In this document: positions 1-4,352 of the stretch, one piece after another
Position numbering within the stretch: the stretch's first letter is position 1
Layout of the letters: each line of letters begins with the position of its first letter
Origin: Acidobacteriaceae bacterium
GTDB taxonomy: Bacteria; Acidobacteriota; Terriglobia; Terriglobales; Acidobacteriaceae
Length of the DNA stretch: 6,247 bases
Reading direction: 5' to 3'
Assembly: GCA_003140785.1 (NCBI GenBank)
Contig: PLKY01000367.1
Coordinates: 1 to 6,247 of the forward strand
Translations under genes and position numbers: made by a program
The notes under the pieces: generated by a model
Database searches by the model: none
Told to the model about the DNA's origin: nothing
The model's input: only the letters and a program-made list of their open reading frames with translations

Positions 1-856
1 ACACCACAAATCCCTTGAAGCCCCAATCGTTTCGCAGCACGTCCGTCAACAGCCATTTGTTCCCGGTCGCCGGGACGTCGTTCAGGTCCATATACGCGCT
101 CATAAAGCTCCCCGCGCCCGCCTGCTCCGCCGCGTGAAACGGCACCAGGTATACGTTCTCCAACAGCTCTTCAGGAATGTACGAGGAGTCGTAGTCGCGT
201 CCGCCGTCTGCAGCGCCGTAACCGGCAAAGTGCTTCACGCAAGCCAACACGCTGTCAGGTCCCAGCGCGTCGCCCTGAAATCCCTTCACCTGCGCGCGCG
301 CCATCGCCGCGCCCAGGTAGGGGTCCTCGCCCGCACCTTCCACAATGCGTCCCCACCGCGCGTCCCGCGCAATATCCACCATCGGAGTAAACGTCCAATC
401 GATCCCCGCCGCGCGAGCGTCCTGGCCTGCCAAGTGCTGCGCCGCCTCTTCTACGCTCGGGTCCCACGACGACGCCATCGCCAGCGGCACAGGAAACACC
501 GTCCGGTAGCCGTGAATCACGTCGAACGCAAACAGAATCGGAATGTGCAGTCGTGTCTTCTCCACCGCGATGTGCTGTAGCCGGTTGATCTCCTTCACGT
601 CGATCAACCACAGCACCGACCCAACCTTGCCCTGGCTGATCAGGTCGTCCGGCTTCTGGCTGCCCAAAAACGGCATCGTCACGCCCGAAGACTGGTTTAA
701 CTGCCCCACCTTCTCGTCCACCGTCATCTTCTTCAGCAGCTCTTCCGCCTTCCGGTGTGCCTCTTCGTGCGACACGGCTTGGGCGGCCACGCCTCCGGCC
801 AAAATTACAATGGCACAGCACGGCATTAGAAACGTCTTCATACGAAAATTGCGCAT
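1..856 (-). CDS. bglX: Glycoside hydrolase family 3 beta-glucosidase, N-terminal part (cut by window edge)
   Basis: This is a secreted or periplasmic beta-glucosidase-type GH3 enzyme that removes terminal glucosyl residues from oligosaccharides. Reading the minus strand from ATG 856-854 gives 285 residues, open to the window edge. Residues 1-27 form a signal peptide: a basic start (MRNFRMK), a hydrophobic core, and AAQA as the likely signal peptidase I site. Family landmarks then follow in order: MTVDEKVGQL (44-53), FAFDVIHGYRTVFP (109-122, with the substrate-binding Asp), RWGRIVEGAGEDPYLG (167-182) and VKHFAGYGAADGGRDYD (207-223, with the Lys-His pair). The edge follows GFKGFVV, directly before the usual Ser-Asp nucleophile motif, so the nucleophile and the C-terminal domains are not visible. 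E. coli BglX is 765 aa, so roughly 37% is present. ATG 856 is preferred over the in-frame ATG at 841 because GAGAGG (872-867) lies 10 nt upstream. The family call is firm; substrate preference and the symbol are inferred. Confidence 0.93.
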   Translation of the reverse strand, partial: MRNFRMKTFLMPCCAIVILAGGVAAQAVSHEEAHRKAEELLKKMTVDEKVGQLNQSSGVTMPFLGSQKPDDLISQGKVGSVLWLIDVKEINRLQHIAVEKTRLHIPILFAFDVIHGYRTVFPVPLAMASSWDPSVEEAAQHLAGQDARAAGIDWTFTPMVDIARDARWGRIVEGAGEDPYLGAAMARAQVKGFQGDALGPDSVLACVKHFAGYGAADGGRDYDSSYIPEELLENVYLVPFHAAEQAGAGSFMSAYMDLNDVPATGNKWLLTDVLRNDWGFKGFVV

Positions 857-969
857 GCTTCCGGGGCCTCTCTTCTTCAAGCCACTAAAATCTCCCCGCT
901 ACAATTTCGCTTTGGGGTGAATCGCCGAACAGAATAGTAGTCGACTGGCCCCCACCGCGTCAGGCCTTC

Positions 970-999
970 CTTATATAAGGAGCGTGCACGCCGAGCCAA
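970..999 (-). promoter_or_regulatory. Putative sigma70-type promoter of the GH3 gene
   Basis: On the minus strand TTGGCT (999-994) is followed after 18 nt by TATAAG (975-970), or after 16 nt by TATATA (977-972). These resemble -35 and -10 boxes. The -10 lies in the palindrome CTTATATAAG. Transcription would begin near 963 and give a leader of about 105 nt before the GH3 start at 856. It lies downstream of the minus-strand terminator at 1026-1089, so the GH3 gene could be transcribed independently of the candidate RNA upstream. The call rests on consensus matching only. Confidence 0.45.
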
Positions 1000-1025
1000 A
1001 AGGGGCGCGTCTGCCTTTCCGGCAC

Positions 1026-1089
1026 AAAAAAAGCGCCCCCCGGTAAGTCCTGCCTGGATTGTTTCCAGGTCTGGCGAACCGGAGGGGCG
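1026..1089 (-). terminator. Intrinsic terminator reading minus, with nested hairpin
   Basis: On the minus strand the arm CGCCCC-T-CCGG (1089-1079) pairs with CCGG-GGGGCG (1043-1034). This gives ten GC-rich pairs with a single bulged T, followed by one C and seven T's (1032-1026). A second perfect hairpin sits inside the loop: CCTGG, a 7-nt loop, CCAGG (1069-1053). The T-tract is on the minus strand only, so the terminator has a direction. It lies about 170 nt upstream of the GH3 start codon and about 160 nt downstream of a promoter-like pair, so it ends something other than the GH3 message or attenuates it. Confidence 0.72.
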
Positions 1090-1251
1090 AGGAGCCGCAA
1101 TCACAAGAAAACGTGCCGTTGGTATACCCGCCGGATAGGACTTTCGTCTTCCGCAGAGGCACACTGCCAACACATTTTCTGGACCGGGGAGAACTATAGG
1201 AGCCGCATTCTTGTCGCCGGTAGGTTCCATCGGGTAGCATCGGTCTCGTTT
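1026..1251 (-). ncRNA. Candidate small RNA or terminator-ended leader, unidentified
   Basis: About 225 nt of the minus strand lies between a promoter-like pair (1286-1258) and an intrinsic terminator (1089-1026). No convincing protein is encoded: the minus-strand frames here show mixed, low-complexity translations that run into the neighbouring gene. The sequence can form several hairpins. CGGA (1153-1150) pairs with TCCG (1135-1132) around GAC-GAAA-GTC (1148-1139), a GNRA-type tetraloop. GTGCC pairs with GGCAC across that hairpin. ACCGG pairs with CCGGT in the 5' half. The 10-mer TGCGGCTCCT occurs twice (minus strand of 1198-1207 and 1090-1099). I do not recognise a known riboswitch, RNase P, tmRNA or SRP RNA signature. 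A 6S-like RNA cannot be excluded. It could also be a long attenuated leader of the GH3 gene. The call rests on layout, not on homology. Confidence 0.4.
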
Positions 1252-1257
1252 CCTCGT

Positions 1258-1286
1258 TAAATAAGTAATGCAAACGAGTTAAGCAA
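1258..1286 (-). promoter_or_regulatory. Putative sigma70-type promoter of the candidate RNA
   Basis: On the minus strand TTGCTT (1286-1281) and TATTTA (1263-1258) are separated by exactly 17 nt, the optimal spacing. Each box matches four of six consensus positions. The local AT content is high for this GC-rich window. A start near 1251 would give a transcript of about 225 nt ending at the T-tract at 1026. Confidence 0.42.
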
Positions 1287-1504
1287 CCATAGACAATCGA
1301 TTTTCCGGGACGTATGATACGCAATGCGAGTGAGGGCAAGCCTGAACCCGTGTTGACTTTCCCCACACGTAAATTGCAGGCGGCTCGATATATACCGGCT
1401 GGCTTTGACCAGGCCTTGCCGACGCTGTGATTTTGTAGGACGAATCCGGTTTGCAGGGTTCTTGTCTGTCGATACTTTGCCCTTTGGGCACTTTGAGCTG
1501 CATC
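1287..1504. other. Remainder of the divergent intergenic region, no gene seen
   Basis: This stretch must hold the plus-strand promoter and leader of the regulator gene at 1518, but I see no well-spaced -35/-10 pair. Isolated TTGACT (1353-1358) and TTGACC (1405-1410) boxes and a TATATA (1389-1394) are present without good partners. A small perfect inverted repeat, TGCCC-TTT-GGGCA (1478-1490), lies 15 nt before the AGGAG ribosome binding site and could fold in the leader. No coding sequence with a plausible start and family signature is seen on either strand. Confidence 0.4.
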
Positions 1505-1517
1505 AGGAGTTGGGGAC

Positions 1518-2810
1518 ATGCCGGTGGCGCCGAAATCCATGCAAGATTTGGAGCAGCCGGTCTCCGTCCCGGACCCCTCCGCCATCCGCGAGCAAATGGT
1601 CCGCCTCCTCGCGCACCCTCTTTTCGCCAACAGCAAGCGCTATCCCGCCTTACTTGCCTACGTCGTCGAGCAGACCCTCCTCGGCAATGCTTCCGACCTC
1701 AAAGAGCGCAGCATCGGCATCGAGGTCTTCGGCCGCGAGCCAAGCTACGACGCTAATGCCGACCCCATCGTCCGCATCACCGCCGGCGAAGTCCGCAAAC
1801 GCCTTTCGCAGTACTACTACGACGCCACCCACCAGGGTGAGCTGGTCGTCGAGCTCCCCATCGGCTCCTACATCCCGGTTTTTCTCCCCTTCGACGTTCC
1901 TGCGGAACCGGAACCCGTTGAAGCCGCTCCTGAATCGGCGACTGCTCCAGCCATTCCGCCTGCGCCCCCTCTCGCGCCCGAAGCGCCGCGCCCCCAGCCG
2001 TGGCGTCTCCGCTGGATCGTCGCCGGATTCCTCGTCGTCCTTGCAAGCGCAATAGGCCTCGGCGTCGGCCTCCGTCTCCATCCCGTCCCACCCGTTCCCC
2101 CGCCCTCCAACATTGACCGCTTCTGGGAACCCGTCACCTCCAGCCCCAACCCCGCCACCTTCTGCCTCGGCGAGCCTGCCAAAAACCTCGACACCGAGTC
2201 CATCAACGATTTCGAAGCGCCCGTCAGCAAACCCGAACCCGAAAAACTCTACGTCCGCCTTCACTACTCCGGCAATCTTGCCCTCGCGGACGTCATTACC
2301 CTCACCCGCACGGCCGCCAATCTCGAAATACGTCACAAAACCTTCCGAGTTGTCCCTGCCTCAGAGGCTACCTTCTCGCAGCTGCGCGAAGGACCGATTG
2401 TTTTAATCGGAGCTTTCGACAATATCTGGACCCTGCGCGTCACGCAGAAACTTCGCTTTGGATTTGAATCGAAAGACGGCGTTGCCCTGCTCGTCGATCG
2501 CAAAAGTAAGCAGGCTACAGCCTGGGCCACTGCATGGGACCTCCCGTACGAGAAGCTGTCTCGCGATTACGCGATCGTTGCGCGCATCCACGACAGCACT
2601 ACCGGGCAGCCGGTCATCATCGCCGCCGGTATTTCAGAAGAAGGAACCGAAGCCGCTGGCGAGATCCTCTACAATCCCGACTATCTCGACTCGCTTCTCG
2701 CCAAGGTTCCACCCGATTGGGAAAAAAAGAATCTGGAAGCCGTCATCGAAACCCAGGTCATCCAGGGCCACTCCGGCCCGCCGAACGTTCTCGCCGTCGA
2801 AACCTGGTAA
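1518..2810 (+). CDS. Membrane-anchored winged-helix-like regulator (acidobacterial one-component type)
   Basis: This 430-aa protein has four visible parts. Residues 21-124 form a compact domain with the pattern seen in many acidobacterial and some rhizobial proteins, where it precedes cyclase, TPR or sensor modules: LLAHPLFANSKRYPALLAYV, then LKERSIGIEVFGREPSYD, then DPIVRITAGEVRKRLSQYY, ending ELPIGSYIPVF. I interpret it as winged-helix-like and DNA-binding. A Pro/Ala/Glu-rich linker follows (127-161), then one transmembrane helix (about 165-187, preceded by RLRW, so the N-terminus should be inside). The periplasmic domain (188-430) contains GPIVLIGAFDN (292-302), DYAIVARIHD and a C-terminal GPPNVLAVETW. 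This resembles a conserved acidobacterial family of unknown ligand. The ATG is chosen because AGGAG (1505-1509) lies 8 nt upstream. It is divergent from the GH3 gene, so it may control it in a ToxR/CadC-like way, which is inferred. The next gene is 372 bp away with no operon link. Confidence 0.78.
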   Translation: MPVAPKSMQDLEQPVSVPDPSAIREQMVRLLAHPLFANSKRYPALLAYVVEQTLLGNASDLKERSIGIEVFGREPSYDANADPIVRITAGEVRKRLSQYYYDATHQGELVVELPIGSYIPVFLPFDVPAEPEPVEAAPESATAPAIPPAPPLAPEAPRPQPWRLRWIVAGFLVVLASAIGLGVGLRLHPVPPVPPPSNIDRFWEPVTSSPNPATFCLGEPAKNLDTESINDFEAPVSKPEPEKLYVRLHYSGNLALADVITLTRTAANLEIRHKTFRVVPASEATFSQLREGPIVLIGAFDNIWTLRVTQKLRFGFESKDGVALLVDRKSKQATAWATAWDLPYEKLSRDYAIVARIHDSTTGQPVIIAAGISEEGTEAAGEILYNPDYLDSLLAKVPPDWEKKNLEAVIETQVIQGHSGPPNVLAVETW

Positions 2811-3065
2811 CCCTCCATCGTTGTCATCCCCAGCACTTTGCCAATGCTGTAATCCAGAGCATCTTCAAAGTTGTTATCCAGAGCGCCCCTGAAGCTGAGC
2901 GCAGCAAAGCTGAAGAGGAGTCGAAGGACCGCGCTCGTTCGTGTTCTTTAAGTTCTCAACCTGAAGAAGCGCAGCGAGTCGAAAGCCCGCCCTGAGCGAA
3001 GCCGAAGGGGGCTCGCGTCTGCTCTTAATCTTTGCCTTTGAATTGCCATCCTGAACGAAGTGTCT
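2811..3065. repeat. Intergenic cluster of degenerate REP-like sequences
   Basis: This gene-free stretch after the regulator stop is a patchwork of related short words built around CCTGA-(n)-GCGCAGC-AGTCGAAGGA. Copies are visible at 2888-2930 (ending GAGTCGAAGGACC), 2960-2986 (CCTGAAGAAGCGCAGCGAGT, then CGAAAGC), 2990-3011 (CCCTGAGCGAAGCCGAAGGG) and 3047-3065 (CATCCTGAACGAAG). A related copy lies beyond accD near 4152-4180. Two shorter direct repeats of GTWATCCAGAGC occur at 2849 and 2874. The copy at 2990 can fold: AGCC...CCCT pairs with AGGG-GGCT with a 2-nt bulge, but no T-tract follows, so I do not call a terminator. Such words look like decayed dispersed intergenic repeats. No gene is supported here. 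Confidence 0.6.
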
Positions 3066-3094
3066 TTCAGCAGTCCCGAGTCCCTCAGTCTCTC

Positions 3095-3157
3095 ATTCCC
3101 TATTCCCTATCCCCTATTCCCTATTCCCTATTCCCTATTCCCTATTCCCTATTCCCC
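3095..3157. repeat. Tandem heptanucleotide array, nine units of ATTCCCT
   Basis: Nine contiguous 7-bp units fill 63 bp. Seven are exact ATTCCCT, unit three is ATCCCCT and unit nine is ATTCCCC. The array ends 25 bp before the accD start codon. An open frame runs through it into accD and would read as repeated Phe-Pro-Ile-Pro-Tyr, but accD proteins do not begin this way and a better start with a ribosome binding site lies downstream, so I treat the array as non-coding. Short perfect arrays of this kind change unit number by slippage. Its place just upstream of a -10-like box means copy number would alter promoter-proximal DNA. Confidence 0.92.
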
Positions 3158-3164
3158 GAGTAGC

Positions 3165-3170
3165 TATAAT
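3165..3170 (+). promoter_or_regulatory. Perfect TATAAT box just upstream of accD
   Basis: TATAAT matches the sigma70 -10 consensus in all six positions and lies 12 bp before the accD ATG. No -35 match exists at 16-18 bp spacing, because that position falls inside the heptamer array (CTATTC). If it is used, transcription would start near 3177 and leave almost no leader, with the GGAAG motif at the very 5' end of the message. A chance match cannot be excluded. Confidence 0.3.
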
Positions 3171-3182
3171 TGCGGAAGCCCT

Positions 3183-4049
3183 ATGTCCTGGTTCAAACGC
3201 GAAGACGGGGAGTTCGAAGGCCCCGACAACAACGGCGACGAAGAGAAACGAGTCCGCACCGAAGGCCTCTGGACCAAGTGTCCCGGCTGCCGCCAAGCCA
3301 TCTTCAATCCCGATCTCAAGGCCAACCTTAACGTCTGCCCCAAGTGCCAATACCATTTCAAAATCGGCGCACGTCAGCGCCTCGACCTGCTTCTCGAACC
3401 CGGCTACCAGCTGGTCGACGGGGGCCTGCGCTCCACTGACCCGCTCAACTTCGTCGACCGCACACCCTACAAGCAGCGCCTGCGCAAAGCTCAGGAAGAA
3501 ACCGGCCTCGATGACGCCATCGTCAACGCCATTGGCGATCTCGGTCCCCACCCGGTCATCGTCAGCGCCATGGAATACGCCTTCATCGGCGGCTCCATGG
3601 GTGCCGTCGTCGGAGAAACCATCGCCCGCGCTGTCGATCGCGCCCGCATCGACCGCAAGCCACTCATTGTCGTCGCCGCATCCGGCGGAGCTCGCATGAT
3701 GGAAGGCATCGTCTCCCTCATGCAGATGGCCAAAATCTCCACCGCCCTCGCCCAACTCGACGAGGCCCGCGTCCCCTACATCTGCGTCCTCACCGACCCC
3801 ACCACCGGCGGCGTCACCGCCAGCTTCGCCATGCTAGGCGACCTCAACATCGCCGAACCCGGCGCCCTCATTGGCTTCGCCGGCCCCCGCGTCATCGAAC
3901 AGACCATCCGCCAAAAGCTCCCCGAAGGCTTCCAGCGCGCCGAGTTCCTCCTCGATAAAGGCTTCCTCGACGCCGTAGTCCACCGCCGCGATCTGAAAAG
4001 CTACCTAATCCGCGCCCTCGAATTCCTAAAAACCCCCGCCGTAGCCTGA
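3183..4049 (+). CDS. accD: Acetyl-CoA carboxylase carboxyltransferase subunit beta
   Basis: AccD and AccA form the carboxyltransferase that moves the carboxyl group from carboxybiotin on AccB to acetyl-CoA, producing malonyl-CoA for fatty-acid synthesis in the cytoplasm. The 288-aa protein has the bacterial zinc ribbon, Cys33-x2-Cys36-x15-Cys52-x2-Cys55, within WTKCPGCRQAIF and VCPKCQYHFKIGARQR. The crotonase-type core follows: EYAFIGGSMGAVVGETI (131-147), the signature ASGGARMMEGIVSLMQMAKI (166-185) and TDPTTGGVTASFAMLGDLNI (204-223), then PGALIGFAGPRVIEQTI and LPEGFQRAEFLLDKGFLD. The length is close to the 304 aa of E. coli AccD and nothing is missing. The start at ATG 3183 (MSWFKRED) follows GGAAG (3174-3178) with a 4-nt gap. 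An upstream in-frame ATG at 3060 would translate the heptamer array and is rejected. The gene stands alone, convergent with the TonB receptor gene. No accA is in the window. Confidence 0.97.
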   Translation: MSWFKREDGEFEGPDNNGDEEKRVRTEGLWTKCPGCRQAIFNPDLKANLNVCPKCQYHFKIGARQRLDLLLEPGYQLVDGGLRSTDPLNFVDRTPYKQRLRKAQEETGLDDAIVNAIGDLGPHPVIVSAMEYAFIGGSMGAVVGETIARAVDRARIDRKPLIVVAASGGARMMEGIVSLMQMAKISTALAQLDEARVPYICVLTDPTTGGVTASFAMLGDLNIAEPGALIGFAGPRVIEQTIRQKLPEGFQRAEFLLDKGFLDAVVHRRDLKSYLIRALEFLKTPAVA

Positions 4050-4061
4050 TAGTCGCCGCTT

Positions 4062-4134
4062 TTCGCGATGCTCGATCAAGCACGAACATGGGTGCCCCAT
4101 GTCTCGCTTTGAGACATGGGAAAGCGACGAGCAT
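4062..4134. repeat. Palindromic element with mutually exclusive hairpins
   Basis: Directly after accD, three 7-nt segments alternate in complementarity: ACATGGG (4086-4092), CCCATGT (4096-4102) and ACATGGG (4114-4120). The middle segment can pair with the left one (3-nt loop) or with the right one. The latter forms a perfect 10-bp stem, CCCATGTCTC-GCTTT-GAGACATGGG (4096-4120). A further option is TCGCTTT (4104-4110) with AAAGCGA (4121-4127). An outer stem, ATGCTCG (4068-4074) with CGAGCAT (4128-4134), encloses the whole. No T-tract follows, so this does not look like an intrinsic terminator. A REP/MITE-like mobile palindrome or a structured 3' end of the accD mRNA are both possible. Confidence 0.7.
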
Positions 4135-4187
4135 GAATTCACTTCTGTCGTCCTGACCATGCGCAGCAAGTCGAAGGACTCGTTCTT

Positions 4188-4220
4188 GAGTTGCGCAATG
4201 CTCAATCCAGCACGCAACTC
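4188..4220. repeat. Second hairpin element related to 4062-4086
   Basis: GAGTTGCG (4188-4195) and CGCAACTC (4213-4220) form a perfect 8-bp inverted repeat with a 17-nt loop. The core 4195-4214 matches 4065-4084 at 17 of 20 positions. In the first copy the equivalent arms are TTCG and CGAA, so both copies remain able to pair although the arm bases differ. Confidence 0.6.
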
Positions 4221-4228
4221 AGTGGCCC

Positions 4229-4272
4229 CTTTCGCGTTCTTTGCGAAAGAGTCGGAAATCGCGAACGTTCGC
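4229..4272. repeat. Two small perfect palindromes
   Basis: CTTTCGC (4229-4235), a 7-nt loop and GCGAAAG (4243-4249) form a perfect 7-bp stem. Eleven bases later GCGAACGTTCGC (4261-4272) is a perfect 12-bp palindrome without a loop, the form expected of a dimeric protein-binding site. Neither is followed by a T-tract. With the elements on both sides they make this intergenic region unusually rich in inverted repeats. Confidence 0.55.
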
Positions 4273-4295
4273 CGAGCCACTCCAGCCCCCAAAAC

Positions 4296-4329
4296 ACAAA
4301 GGGCGTCCGCCCCAGCGAACGCCCTTTGT
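4296..4329. terminator. Bidirectional terminator-like hairpin between convergent genes
   Basis: ACAAAGGGCGT (4296-4306) and ACGCCCTTTGT (4319-4329) are exact reverse complements separated by 12 nt. On the plus strand CCTTCTTCGTTTC follows. On the minus strand GTTTTGGG follows. The T-tracts are imperfect, but the position, 24 bp after the stop of the TonB receptor gene and between convergent genes, fits a shared transcription terminator. Confidence 0.65.
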
Positions 4330-4352
4330 CCTTCTTCGTTTCTCGCCTCAGC

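Noticed and set aside
255..821. Minus-strand open frame of 188 aa, Arg/Gly-rich
   Set aside because: It lies in another frame of the GH3 gene, whose own frame shows clear family motifs.
1026..1251. Assignment of the candidate RNA as 6S RNA
   Set aside because: A short stretch resembles part of a known 6S RNA (ACAAGAATGCGGC), but I could not find the expected pairing of the 5' and 3' ends, and the length is above the usual 160-200 nt.
971..1636. Minus-strand open frame of 221 aa
   Set aside because: It overlaps the start of the regulator gene, crosses the candidate RNA and its terminator, and has no recognisable family features. Base composition makes long chance frames common here.
1650..2336. 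Minus-strand open frame of 228 aa, Gly/Asp/Val-rich
   Set aside because: It is antisense to the regulator gene, which has a ribosome binding site and a coherent domain order.
2990..3011. Intrinsic terminator for the regulator gene
   Set aside because: A bulged 8-bp stem can form, but no T-tract follows and the sequence belongs to the REP-like repeat family.
3095..3157. CRISPR array
   Set aside because: The 7-bp units are contiguous with no spacers, so this is a simple tandem repeat.
3060..3182. N-terminal extension of AccD beginning at ATG 3060 with repeated Phe-Pro-Ile-Pro-Tyr
   Set aside because: It is only the translation of the heptamer array. AccD proteins start close to the zinc ribbon, and ATG 3183 has a suitable ribosome binding motif.
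3135..3755. Minus-strand open frame of 206 aa
   Set aside because: It is the antisense shadow of accD, with composition typical of reversed GC-rich coding sequence.
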